DNA of 64,000 nucleotides, taken from positions 25,211-89,210 of the forward strand of contig FR880110.1 in NCBI GenBank assembly GCA_000434555.1, read 5' to 3'. The DNA comes from Clostridium sp. CAG:524 (lineage in GTDB: Bacteria > Bacillota_I > Bacilli_A > RF39 > UBA660). Under the pieces are notes generated by a model, which ran no database searches, had not been told where the DNA came from, and was given only the letters and a program-made list of their open reading frames with translations. Made by a program: the position numbers and the translations under genes. Below are positions 26,592 to 33,979 of this stretch, one piece after another; within the stretch, counting starts at the first letter, position 1; the number at the start of each line of letters is the position of its first letter.

Positions 26592-27488
26592 ATGACATTA
26601 ACTAATGAAAAAGAAAATGTGGTTAAAGCTAGTGTAGTTATGACTCCTGGGTATAATTCTAGCGTAAGAATAATAGGTGTGGCTTCAAATACAGTTATAC
26701 CAACTGCGACACAAGAAGCACCTTTATCTAAAACAAGTGCGTTTGTGCTTCCAGAAACTGTAATGCAAACTGCTGAAAAAGTTTTGGGGACTACTGATGT
26801 GTCATCAATTCCTCAGCAACAATATGTTACTAATATATTTCCACAACCTGTGAGCCAGTTACAACAGGCAGATGCAGCCATAAACAATGTACAGCAACAA
26901 GTTCCTTCTATGGAAACCATTCCAGTTCAGGTAAATAATCCGCAAAGTTTAAACTCTCTTGTTGGAAGCTCTGCTATTCAATTTGAAAATGCTCCTACTG
27001 ATAATGTTGCTCATCCTGTTCAGCAACAAGTTAATTCACAAGCTTATACTGTTCCTATAGAACAAACACTGAATACTAATTTGTCTCAACAACAATTTGC
27101 ACCATCAGAAGAAATAACATCAAATTCTGAATTTGAAACTCAAACTGATAATGATGTAGATCAAGTTACAACTTTAAATGAACCACCTGTTTTACCAGCA
27201 TTTGATGATAATGTTTCAAGCAACTTAAAGCAATCAAGTGGCTATAAATACGAATTAATATCTATTTTAAAAAAATATCTTAAATCAAGTATAGAGCGTT
27301 ATGAGTTACAAGCTAAAACACAAAGTGAAATTCTTAATGAATTGGAAAAGTACGAAGAGAAGTTAACGAGTGAAAAACATGATAATTCTCAAGAGATGAC
27401 TACTAATTATGTAACTGAACCTTCTTTTAATACTAATTTTAATAATACTTATGATGAACAAGGTGTGTCTAGTGGATTACATATGTAA
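26592..27488 (+). CDS. Gln/Pro-rich low-complexity protein, unknown
   Basis: 298 residues. Most of it (about 40-220) is low-complexity sequence rich in Gln, Pro, Thr and Val with QQQ runs, without signal peptide or membrane segment. A short coiled coil follows (YELISILKKYLKSSIERYELQAKTQSEILNELEKYEEKL, about 218-257). I recognise no family. It is likely a cytoplasmic partner of the DUF1292-like gene. Codon use is somewhat less AT-biased than in its neighbours, probably because of amino-acid content. Confidence 0.65.
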   Translation: MTLTNEKENVVKASVVMTPGYNSSVRIIGVASNTVIPTATQEAPLSKTSAFVLPETVMQTAEKVLGTTDVSSIPQQQYVTNIFPQPVSQLQQADAAINNVQQQVPSMETIPVQVNNPQSLNSLVGSSAIQFENAPTDNVAHPVQQQVNSQAYTVPIEQTLNTNLSQQQFAPSEEITSNSEFETQTDNDVDQVTTLNEPPVLPAFDDNVSSNLKQSSGYKYELISILKKYLKSSIERYELQAKTQSEILNELEKYEEKLTSEKHDNSQEMTTNYVTEPSFNTNFNNTYDEQGVSSGLHM

Positions 27489-27507
27489 TTTAATATAATG
27501 TGTTATC

Positions 27508-27534
27508 AAGCCAATATAGTTATTATTGGCTTTT
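27508..27534 (+). terminator. Intrinsic terminator
   Basis: AAGCCAATA pairs with TATTGGCTT around a seven-base loop, then T residues. Confidence 0.88.
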
Positions 27535-27566
27535 ATTATGCATAAAATTTTAATAGGTGTATAATT

Positions 27567-28442
27567 TTGAAAAATATGTTAAATAAATATTATAATTTAT
27601 TTCCTGACAAGATTTTTCGAAAAAATAATTCATTTTATTTTTTTGAAAATAATGAAAAAATAGTTATAAAGACGTTAGACTCTATACAAATTAAAAATAT
27701 TTCTGAATTAAGCGATATTTTGAAACATGATAAAAATTTGTCAAAAATTATTCTTAATAATGAGAATAAAGAAATAACCGAATATAAAGAAAAAAAGTAC
27801 ATTTTGCTTAGTGTGATAGTTATTAATAGAAGAGTATATCTTGATGATTTATTTTTAAAATTTGAAAATTTAGCTATGAAAAATGCTGATAATACTGACT
27901 TGCTTGATATGATATCAAAATTAGTAGTTATTGAAAAAAGAATGTTGGAATTTAATACTGAATATTTAGAATTGCAAAAATCATTCGATTATTTTATTGG
28001 ACTTGCTGAGAATAGTATCCAATTGATTAATAAAATTAAATTCGATAATTTAAAACATGTTGTAGTTAATATATCTGATATAGATGAGTATAATTATGAA
28101 GAAATAAATAATATAGCAAATTTGGAATTTGGCAATATGGAAAAAAGCATAAGTGCCTATATAAAATATAAAATATATATGGATACACTAAATTATGATG
28201 AAATTTATTCTTTAATTAATAATAGAATGTTGAATATTGAATTGTTATATGCATATATGTTATATCCTAACTTCTACTTTAATGATGTTATACAAATTAT
28301 TGATAATTGTAAAAAAGAAAAATGCATTTATAAATATATAAAATATAATAATTTGTATATAAAATTTATGAAATATTTATATGAAGAATTATCTGATAAT
28401 ATAAAATCTATTGGAAATAATTTTTGGATTAATTTACTTTAA
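27567..28442 (+). CDS. Divergent YutH/CotS-like spore-coat kinase-fold protein
   Basis: 291 residues. The stretch SFDYFIGLAENSIQLINK and later LLYAYMLYPNFYFNDVIQIID match the two best-kept blocks of YutH/CotS-type proteins (YxxGLAENAIQY and RLLxPxHYF). These kinase-fold proteins lack most catalytic residues and are tied to the spore coat. The N-terminal opening NKYYNLFPDK is also YutH-like. TTG 27567 with AGGTG upstream is the likely start; ATG 27576 is an alternative. yunB and yutD lie just upstream, as in Bacillus. The identification is by pattern and needs a profile search. Confidence 0.58.
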   Translation: MKNMLNKYYNLFPDKIFRKNNSFYFFENNEKIVIKTLDSIQIKNISELSDILKHDKNLSKIILNNENKEITEYKEKKYILLSVIVINRRVYLDDLFLKFENLAMKNADNTDLLDMISKLVVIEKRMLEFNTEYLELQKSFDYFIGLAENSIQLINKIKFDNLKHVVVNISDIDEYNYEEINNIANLEFGNMEKSISAYIKYKIYMDTLNYDEIYSLINNRMLNIELLYAYMLYPNFYFNDVIQIIDNCKKEKCIYKYIKYNNLYIKFMKYLYEELSDNIKSIGNNFWINLL

Positions 28443-28455
28443 AATAAATAATGTG

Positions 28456-28464
28456 GTATAATAT
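28456..28464 (+). promoter_or_regulatory. Extended -10 promoter
   Basis: A TG-G-TATAAT element lies about 17 bases before the ATG of the S1-domain gene. Confidence 0.5.
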
Positions 28465-28480
28465 TTATGAAGTGATGAAA

Positions 28481-28843
28481 ATGGAAAATATCAAAGTTAA
28501 TAATATAATTGAGGGGCAAGTAATGGGCGTTACAAAGTATGGAATATTTGTTAGTTTGTGTGACAATTATACTGGAATGATTCATATATCTGAGGTTTCT
28601 AATAAATTTGTTTCAAATTTAGAGGAAAAATTTAAAATTGGAGATGTTATCAAAGTAAAAGTATTATCCATAAATGAAGATAAATTACAAGTTAGATTAT
28701 CTTTAAAAAGAATTAGTCGAATGAATAAAATGAATAAAAGTATTAAAGAAAAAGGTAATGGTTTTCAGCCTTTATCTCAAAAAATGCCTGAGTGGATTAA
28801 TAAAAAAATAAAAGATTTAGAAAAAAATAACAATATTGCTTGA
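28481..28843 (+). CDS. S1 RNA-binding domain protein (YabR/GSP13/CvfD-like)
   Basis: 120 residues. One S1 domain fills residues about 6-75 (IIEGQVMGVTKYGIFVSL, TGMIHISEVSNKFV, FKIGDVIKVKVLSINEDKLQVRLSLK), followed by a basic tail. Small one-S1 proteins of this kind bind RNA or the ribosome and act in stress or post-transcriptional control. ATG 28481 has GAAGTGAT upstream; two earlier in-frame codons do not. Confidence 0.9.
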   Translation: MENIKVNNIIEGQVMGVTKYGIFVSLCDNYTGMIHISEVSNKFVSNLEEKFKIGDVIKVKVLSINEDKLQVRLSLKRISRMNKMNKSIKEKGNGFQPLSQKMPEWINKKIKDLEKNNNIA

Positions 28844-28868
28844 CATCACATTCAATAAATGATATATT
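28840..28868 (+). promoter_or_regulatory. Sigma-A promoter of the tRNA array
   Basis: TTGACA (28840-28845), 17-base spacer, TATATT (28863-28868), 27 bases before the first tRNA. The -35 overlaps the last codon of the upstream gene. Confidence 0.88.
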
Positions 28869-28895
28869 TATATGCGTCAGCAGGAAAAATATTAT

Positions 28896-28972
28896 GGGCG
28901 ATTAGCTCAGTTGGTTAGAGCATCTGCCTTACAAGCAGGGGGTCGGGAGTTCGAGTCTCTCATCGCCCACCA
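28896..28972 (+). tRNA. tRNA-Val (TAC)
   Basis: GGGCGAT pairs with ATCGCCC; anticodon loop CTTACAA; T loop GTTCGAGTC; CCA encoded. First of twelve tandem tRNA genes. Confidence 0.97.
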
Positions 28973-28977
28973 TAATT

Positions 28978-29053
<76 letters not shown>

Positions 29054-29058
29054 TAAAT

Positions 29059-29142
29059 GGAGAGATAGCGAAGAGGCTAAACGCGGCAGACTGTAAATCT
29101 GTTCCTTCGGGTTCGGTGGTTCGAATCCACCTCTCTCCACCA
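29059..29142 (+). tRNA. tRNA-Tyr (GTA)
   Basis: GGAGAGA pairs with TCTCTCC; anticodon loop CTGTAAA; long variable arm as normal for bacterial Tyr tRNA; CCA encoded. Confidence 0.97.
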
Positions 29143-29152
29143 CTTGTAATTT

Positions 29153-29228
29153 TGCCTCGTAGCCAAGTGGTAAGGCACAAGACTTTGACTCTTGCATTCC
29201 GCTGGTTCGAATCCAGCCGAGGCAACCA
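29153..29228 (+). tRNA. tRNA-Gln (TTG)
   Basis: TGCCTCG pairs with CGAGGCA; anticodon loop CTTTGAC; first base T as usual in Gln tRNA; CCA encoded. Confidence 0.97.
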
Positions 29229-29243
29229 CAAAATATATTATAT

Positions 29244-29319
29244 GTCTCGCTAGCTCAGCCGGTAGAGCACTTGACTTTTAATCAAGGGGTCTGGGGTTCG
29301 AATCCCCAGCGAGACACCA
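29244..29319 (+). tRNA. tRNA-Lys (TTT)
   Basis: GTCTCGC pairs with GCGAGAC; anticodon loop CTTTTAA; CCA encoded. Confidence 0.97.
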
Positions 29320-29329
29320 TTTATTTTGT

Positions 29330-29418
29330 GCCTCAGTGGCGGAATAGGTAGACGCACAGGACTTAAAATCCTGCGAGTGTAAAAGCTCATATCGGTTCAA
29401 GTCCGATCTGAGGCACCA
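29330..29418 (+). tRNA. tRNA-Leu (TAA)
   Basis: GCCTCAG pairs with CTGAGGC; anticodon loop CTTAAAA; long variable arm; CCA encoded. Confidence 0.97.
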
Positions 29419-29422
29419 ATTT

Positions 29423-29515
29423 GGAGGAATACCCAAGTCTGGTTGAAGGGACCGGTCTTGAAAACCGGGAGGTCGAGAAATCGGCGCAGGGGTTCGAATC
29501 CCTTTTCCTCCGCCA
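29423..29515 (+). tRNA. tRNA-Ser (TGA)
   Basis: GGAGGAA pairs with TTCCTCC; anticodon loop CTTGAAA; long variable arm; encoded GCCA end. Confidence 0.97.
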
Positions 29516-29557
29516 CTTAATATTTCGCATGATTTATGCGATGAAAGATTATATTAT

Positions 29558-29634
<77 letters not shown>

Positions 29635-29636
29635 TT

Positions 29637-29712
29637 GGTTCCGTGGTGTAGTGGTTATCACACTCGCCTGTCACGCGAGGGATCGCGGGTTCAAGTCCCG
29701 TCGGAACCGCCA
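29637..29712 (+). tRNA. tRNA-Asp (GTC)
   Basis: GGTTCCG pairs with CGGAACC; anticodon loop CTGTCAC; encoded GCCA end. A partial inverted copy of its 3' arm lies at 29834-29851. Confidence 0.97.
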
Positions 29713-29715
29713 TTT

Positions 29716-29791
29716 GGCTTCATAGCTCAGTTGGCAGAGCACAAGACTGAAAATCTTGGTGTCGTTGGTTCGATTCCAACTGAAGCCACCA
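29716..29791 (+). tRNA. tRNA-Phe (GAA)
   Basis: GGCTTCA pairs with TGAAGCC; anticodon loop CTGAAAA; CCA encoded. Confidence 0.97.
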
Positions 29792-29833
29792 TTTTGTTAA
29801 AACAGATTACAAATGTAATAAACTTGTTGTAAA

Positions 29834-29851
29834 GCGATTCCGACGGGATTT
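29834..29851 (-). repeat. Inverted partial copy of the tRNA-Asp 3' arm
   Basis: GCGATTCCGACGGGATTT matches the reverse complement of the tRNA-Asp T-arm and acceptor (GCGGTTCCGACGGGACTT) at 16 of 18 bases. It sits in the only long spacer of the array (65 bases). It is too short to be a tRNA and is probably a relic. Confidence 0.5.
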
Positions 29852-29856
29852 TAAAC

Positions 29857-29933
29857 GCGCTCATAGCTCAATTGGATAGAGCATTTGACTACGGATCAAA
29901 AGGTTATGGGTTCGACTCCTATTGGGCGCACCA
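29857..29933 (+). tRNA. tRNA-Arg (ACG)
   Basis: GCGCTCA pairs with TGGGCGC (one T:G pair); anticodon loop CTACGGA; CCA encoded. The A34 implies editing to inosine by TadA. Confidence 0.96.
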
Positions 29934-29939
29934 TTATAT

Positions 29940-30016
29940 CGGGAAGTGGCTCAACTTGGTAGAGCATTTGGTTTGGGACCAAGGGGTTGCAGGTTCAAAT
30001 CCTGTCTTCCCGACCA
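29940..30016 (+). tRNA. tRNA-Pro (TGG)
   Basis: CGGGAAG pairs with CTTCCCG; anticodon loop TTTGGGA; CCA encoded. Last gene of the array and the boundary of the downstream island. Confidence 0.97.
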
Positions 30017-30026
30017 TTGGGTTATA

Positions 30027-30052
30027 AAGCCCCTATTTTAGGGACTTTTTTA
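30027..30052 (+). terminator. Terminator of the tRNA array
   Basis: AAG-C-CCCTA and TAGGG-A-CTT form a stem with one mismatch and a TTT loop, then a T-run. Confidence 0.85.
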
Positions 30053-30111
30053 TTTTGACATCTAGTTTTACATCTAGTTTATATCTGAATGTGAAACTTT
30101 TTTATTTATGT

Positions 30112-30125
30112 CTAGATAATCTAGT
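30112..30125 (+). repeat. 14-bp inverted repeat, left copy
   Basis: TCTAGATAATCTAG; its exact reverse complement is at 30492-30505. Each copy contains the palindrome CTAGAT-A-ATCTAG. Similarity continues a few bases beyond (GGG on the inner side). Two further TCTAGTTT repeats lie at 30061-30080. Confidence 0.7.
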
Positions 30126-30128
30126 GGG

Positions 30129-30160
30129 GAGATATCATGAAAATGTTATCTCTCTTTTTT
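30129..30160 (+). terminator. Hairpin with T-run (terminator-like) over a small reading frame
   Basis: GAGATATCAT pairs with ATGTTATCTC (one mismatch) around a GAAA loop, and a run of T follows. It contains the ribosome site and start codon of the 21-codon frame at 30137, so it could act on translation instead of, or as well as, termination. Confidence 0.6.
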
Positions 30161-30202
30161 ATGATAATATTTATTATAAGAATTGAAAAAATAACGATTT
30201 AA
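30137..30202 (+). CDS. Possible 21-residue hydrophobic peptide
   Basis: ATG 30137 follows GGGGAGA. The predicted peptide is MKMLSLFFMIIFIIRIEKIT plus a final Ile, mostly one hydrophobic helix with a short charged end. Size and character resemble type I toxin peptides. The T-run of the hairpin encodes its Phe-Phe, so it may equally be a chance frame in a terminator. No antisense RNA gene is proven. Confidence 0.25.
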   Translation: MKMLSLFFMIIFIIRIEKITI

Positions 30203-30397
30203 TTAACAATAATAATTAAAGCTTATAAAGTTAATTCATTTAAAAGACATTTACACGTAAGTATTAAATAATAAAAGTAATAAAAAGAATAGTATATGAG
30301 TATGGAAACTTTAAACTTTTCAAATTAAGATAATGTATATTTCAAATAAAAAAGTGAGTGGAATTACTAAAAATGATAAAAATACAAAAAATAAGCG
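30203..30397. other. AT-rich spacer without recognised genes
   Basis: No reading frame of note, RNA gene or strong repeat is seen here. It lies between the two inverted repeats, within the island behind the tRNA array. Confidence 0.5.
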
Positions 30398-30430
30398 TTA
30401 TTAGTCATAAAAAATGACTGATAAATTTTT
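30398..30430 (+). terminator. Terminator-like hairpin
   Basis: TTAT-T-AGTCAT pairs with ATGACT-G-ATAA (one mismatch), then a T-run. No + strand gene lies just upstream, so it may be what remains of a lost gene. Confidence 0.6.
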
Positions 30431-30440
30431 ATAGTAAAAA

Positions 30441-30466
30441 AAATAAGAGTTTCTCCTTATTTTATC
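30441..30466 (-). terminator. Minus-strand terminator of the endonuclease gene
   Basis: On the minus strand AAAATAAG pairs with CTTATTTT around an eight-base loop and runs into T residues. Confidence 0.8.
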
Positions 30467-30491
30467 TAGATTTTTATAAAATCAGTTCCCG

Positions 30492-30505
30492 CTAGATTAT
30501 CTAGA
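30492..30505 (-). repeat. 14-bp inverted repeat, right copy
   Basis: CTAGATTATCTAGA, the exact reverse complement of 30112-30125. The pair spans 394 bases. Confidence 0.7.
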
Positions 30506-30543
30506 AGCATTATTTGTATGCATTCTAATTTTTACTACATGAA

Positions 30544-31311
30544 TTAATTAATATTTTTGTATAGTTGAGATATTTCATTTGAATTAATTTCAAATCTTAT
30601 TCCATGGTAATATGGAACAAGATTGTTATTTTCATCTTGCTTTGAACTTATATTAAATGAGATGACTATTTTTCCTTCTTTTAATAGTTTAATAATCGCA
30701 TCTTCATTTATTTGCTGAAAAAAATTAATTGATTTATATTTACAATAAAAATATCCACAACTATAAAATTTATCATATTTAATTAGTACTAAATAATTTA
30801 GTTTTGATACAAAAGCAGATGTTATTTCATTATAATTCCAATATATGCAATGGTGTTTATCTTTTGTAGAAATATTTTCCCAGTCAAGATATAATTTTTT
30901 TTCAGTATCATTAAACACTAGGTTAAATTTAAAAATTCCATTTAAGTAAAAGTTATTTGTACCTTTTATTGATAAATAGAAATGTGGTATTGATTTGCTA
31001 TTTGTTTTTGTTTTTTTCTTTTTACTTAAATAATAAAAACTCATAAAATATTTCATTGTATTTTCAAAATTAAGATTATTTACATTTGGAATTAGGCTAA
31101 ATAATGTCATTTTATATTTACTATTGTCGCAGCATGTTTTAATTTCTATACCTTCATAATCTGGTTTTTTTGAATTATCTGGTTTTTTGTTTACCAATAA
31201 TTTCTCAAGCATTCTTCCTGGCCCTCCTTTGTCATGATAATTGCATTTAATAAATCCTAATGATTCAATTGTATCGAATTTTGATTTAATGTATTCATAT
31301 TTTTCTTTCAT
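30544..31311 (-). CDS. MvaI/BcnI-type restriction endonuclease (orphan)
   Basis: 255 residues. GGPGRMLEKLL, then KKPDYEGIEIKT and KMTLFSLIPN match the catalytic region of the MvaI/BcnI family (E...PD..xIEIKT: presumed metal ligands Glu, Asp, and Glu-x-Lys). Later CIYWNYNEITSAFVSKLNYLVLI and YHGIRFEIN also match MvaI. These are monomeric, MutH-like nucleases. No methyltransferase is encoded within 8 kb on either side. GGAGGAT precedes the ATG. Its position behind a tRNA array suggests acquisition. It may be an orphan restriction enzyme or a MutH-like nicking enzyme. Confidence 0.8.
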   Translation of the reverse strand: MKEKYEYIKSKFDTIESLGFIKCNYHDKGGPGRMLEKLLVNKKPDNSKKPDYEGIEIKTCCDNSKYKMTLFSLIPNVNNLNFENTMKYFMSFYYLSKKKKTKTNSKSIPHFYLSIKGTNNFYLNGIFKFNLVFNDTEKKLYLDWENISTKDKHHCIYWNYNEITSAFVSKLNYLVLIKYDKFYSCGYFYCKYKSINFFQQINEDAIIKLLKEGKIVISFNISSKQDENNNLVPYYHGIRFEINSNEISQLYKNIN

Positions 31312-31445
31312 AATATTTTATCCTCCTAATAATATATTTACGATAAAAATGAAAAACACTACAAATTACTATAAAAAATGTAAAAAAATAGTAAATATAT
31401 TTAAATAAATTATCAAATTAATAAATAAATGGTAAAATTATTAAT

Positions 31446-31994
31446 ATGAAAAGTATAATAAAAGAAGTAAATGAAAAATCAGATGATGTTATTAGAGAAA
31501 ATAATTTTCTTGTAATTGGTTTTCAAAAAAGGTTATCTACTAGAATTATGCATATTTTTCAAAAATATAAAATAGTGGTTAATAATAATATTGTGTCAAA
31601 AAAACTAGAAGAAAATTTATCAAATAATATGATTGATATTAATTTTGAAGTGATAAGTAAGTATAGATATATGTTGAGAAAGTACGAAGAAATTGTACAA
31701 GAACATGTAAAAAACAAATTATCAACAGATGAAATTAAAAAGTCTACTATTTTGTTTGTTAGCAAGATTAATGAAAAAAATAAGTTAATGTTAAATGGTA
31801 CTATTGCTACAAATTTTATTGAAGATATGAATTCTATAATACTTGTATATGATAATGCAAAATTAAATGAAGAAGTATTAAAGAGAATAAATATTGATAC
31901 AAATGAGATTATAAATGAAATTAATACAAATAATTATAATTATGTTATTGAGTCAATAAATATGATAATTAAAAATATAATTAGTTCATTTTGA
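31446..31994 (+). CDS. Helical cytoplasmic protein, unknown
   Basis: 182 residues, almost wholly helical by appearance and rich in Asn, Ile, Lys and Glu. No signal peptide, membrane helix or familiar motif. It lies just outside the endonuclease gene in the opposite direction, so it could belong to the island, but its composition is like the rest of the chromosome. No ribosome site is evident at ATG 31446 (upstream TTATTAAT). Function unknown. Confidence 0.55.
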   Translation: MKSIIKEVNEKSDDVIRENNFLVIGFQKRLSTRIMHIFQKYKIVVNNNIVSKKLEENLSNNMIDINFEVISKYRYMLRKYEEIVQEHVKNKLSTDEIKKSTILFVSKINEKNKLMLNGTIATNFIEDMNSIILVYDNAKLNEEVLKRINIDTNEIINEINTNNYNYVIESINMIIKNIISSF

Positions 31995-32084
31995 TTAAAA
32001 ATTTAAATAGTATTTAATATCATTTATTGTATTAAATATTGTATTTAAAATTAAAATAATGTAAAATGATGGAAGGTGGTAAAA

Positions 32085-32525
32085 ATGAAAAAACGTACTT
32101 ATAAATTTGTATATGAATTTAAAAAGAAATATCCAAAAACTATTGCGTTTAGAACTAAAAAACACGCACATGTAATAGATCTTCATTTGAATGAAGATGA
32201 AGAAGTGACGTATGCTTTTTGTGGTCAAGATAATGTTAGTTCTTTTATTATTATCAATAGTTGTGTGGTGGCTTTAACAAATCAAAGAATTTTAATTGGT
32301 CAAAAAAGATTATTTTGGGGATATTATTTTACGACAATTACTCCTGATTTATATAATGATTTAAAAATCAAGAAAAATTTATTATGGAGTGATATAGAGA
32401 TTGATACTGTTAAGGAAAATGTTTATATTTCTAATTTAGATCCAAGGGGAGCTATAGAAATTGAAAATGTTATATCAAAGTTTATGATGAAAGAGAAACA
32501 AAAATATGGTCAAAAAAATAATTAA
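32085..32525 (+). CDS. PH-like (bacterial pleckstrin-homology) domain protein
   Basis: 146 residues. The segment VALTNQRILIGQKRLFWGYYFTTITPDLYNDLKIKKNLLWSDIEIDTV followed by YISNLDPRGAIEIENVISKFM has the strand and helix pattern of bacterial PH domains (ALTNxRIL...I.yxDI). Such proteins are generally of unknown function and often membrane-linked. ATG 32085 lies behind GGAAGGTGG. It overlaps the following carboxypeptidase gene by 20 bases. Confidence 0.65.
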   Translation: MKKRTYKFVYEFKKKYPKTIAFRTKKHAHVIDLHLNEDEEVTYAFCGQDNVSSFIIINSCVVALTNQRILIGQKRLFWGYYFTTITPDLYNDLKIKKNLLWSDIEIDTVKENVYISNLDPRGAIEIENVISKFMMKEKQKYGQKNN

Positions 32526-33750
32526 ATTTATATATATATTTTTAGTTTTTTTTCTTTTATTTAAAGTAGAAGTTTTTGGTGAAACATTAAATTTAAATAG
32601 TGATAAGTATATTTTATATAATTTAAATGATAATATAGTGTTGTTGAATAAGAATGAAAATCAAGAAACATATATTGCAAGTTTAACAAAAATAATGACA
32701 GTTATTGTGGCAATAGAAAATATAAAGGATTATAATAAAGAAGTAATAATTACAAAAGAAATGTTTAAAGATATTGCTTGGGATGTATCTGTGGCTGGGT
32801 TTAAAGTTGGCGAAAAAGTTACATATAATGATTTATTGTATGGTGCAATACTTCCAAGTGGTGCTGATGCAGTTAATGCACTAGCGTTATCAATATCTGG
32901 TTCTTACGATGGCTTTATTGAATTGATGAATCAAAAAGCAAAAGATTTGAGTTTAAGACATACACATTTTGCAAATGTTACTGGTTTATTTAATAAAAAT
33001 AATTATAGTAGTGCTTATGATGTTGCTGAAATATTGAAATATGCATTAAAAAACAAAAAGTTTAAAGAAGTATTTGAAACAAAGAGATATACGCTTTCAA
33101 ATGGCAAAATAGTAAAAAGTACTATAGAAAGCTATAACTCAAGAAATGGTGGTAAAAATATATCTTATATTAAAGGTGCAAAAACTGGATTTATTAATGC
33201 TGCTGGATATTGTTTAGCATCTACTTCAACAATTGATGGGGTTGATTATCTTTTGGTAACATTGAATGCTGATAAATCAAAAAGTGCTCCACATATAAGC
33301 GATGCTATCACTGCTTATACATATTTTTCTAAAAACTATTCTTACATGAACATAGTCGATAATTCTGATGTAATAGTGGATTTAAAAGCAAAAAATTCAA
33401 AAGAAAAGGAAATTAAGATAAAATCAAATGTAAAAATTGATAAATATTTAAAAAATGATTTTTCGAAAGAAAATGTTAAATATATTTATGATGGTGTAAA
33501 AGAAATATCTTATTTTACCAAAAAAGGAACTGTACTTGGAAAAGTTGATGTGATGTATGGAGATAAAAAACTAGATACATTTGACTTGGTGTATTCAGGT
33601 GGATTAACGTTTAGTATTTTTGCTTTTATGTGGAACAATTTATTTTTAATAATATTCATTTCTTTTGCATTATTTATTTCTTTTAGGATAGTTCAATTAA
33701 ATATGAAAAGGAAAAAAAGATTAAAAAGAAAACTACAAACTAAATGTTGA
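32506..33750 (+). CDS. D-alanyl-D-alanine carboxypeptidase with C-terminal membrane anchor
   Basis: 414 residues. Signal peptide (about 5-24), SxxK motif ASLTKIM, second motif ILPSGADAV (SGA in place of SGN), third motif GAKTGF (KTG), then a beta-rich domain and a C-terminal membrane helix (about 371-394) with a basic tail. Penicillin-binding protein 5 family; it trims wall peptides. It is the second such enzyme in the window (the other at 21902). The Asn-to-Ala change in the second motif is worth noting, though related DacA-type enzymes tolerate variation there. Confidence 0.88.
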   Translation: MVKKIIKFIYIFLVFFLLFKVEVFGETLNLNSDKYILYNLNDNIVLLNKNENQETYIASLTKIMTVIVAIENIKDYNKEVIITKEMFKDIAWDVSVAGFKVGEKVTYNDLLYGAILPSGADAVNALALSISGSYDGFIELMNQKAKDLSLRHTHFANVTGLFNKNNYSSAYDVAEILKYALKNKKFKEVFETKRYTLSNGKIVKSTIESYNSRNGGKNISYIKGAKTGFINAAGYCLASTSTIDGVDYLLVTLNADKSKSAPHISDAITAYTYFSKNYSYMNIVDNSDVIVDLKAKNSKEKEIKIKSNVKIDKYLKNDFSKENVKYIYDGVKEISYFTKKGTVLGKVDVMYGDKKLDTFDLVYSGGLTFSIFAFMWNNLFLIIFISFALFISFRIVQLNMKRKKRLKRKLQTKC

Positions 33751-33783
33751 GAGCCATTATATGTATATATGCATTTCATTATA

Positions 33784-33814
33784 AAATATGTTTCGATGTA
33801 AGCATATTTTTTTA
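33784..33814 (+). terminator. Intrinsic terminator
   Basis: AAATATG pairs with CATATTT around a twelve-base loop, then a T-run. Confidence 0.7.
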
Positions 33815-33901
33815 TGTAAAAATTTTTATTAGTAAGATTACATATTTATTTTTTATGATGATTATTGAAACAATTTTAATATATATGAAAAAAATTATTT
33901 A

Positions 33902-33930
33902 TTGACAAGTGTGTGATAAAACTTTACAAT
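33902..33930 (+). promoter_or_regulatory. Sigma-A promoter of rny
   Basis: TTGACA (33902-33907), 17-base spacer, TACAAT (33925-33930). Confidence 0.88.
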
Positions 33931-33979
33931 ATTATTAGAAGTTAATCTAAACTTCTAGAAAATAATGGAGGAATGTTAT

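Noticed and set aside
30112..30505. The inverted repeats as ends of a transposon
   Set aside because: The interval contains no transposase, no target duplication was found, and the nuclease gene lies outside the pair; kept only as repeats.
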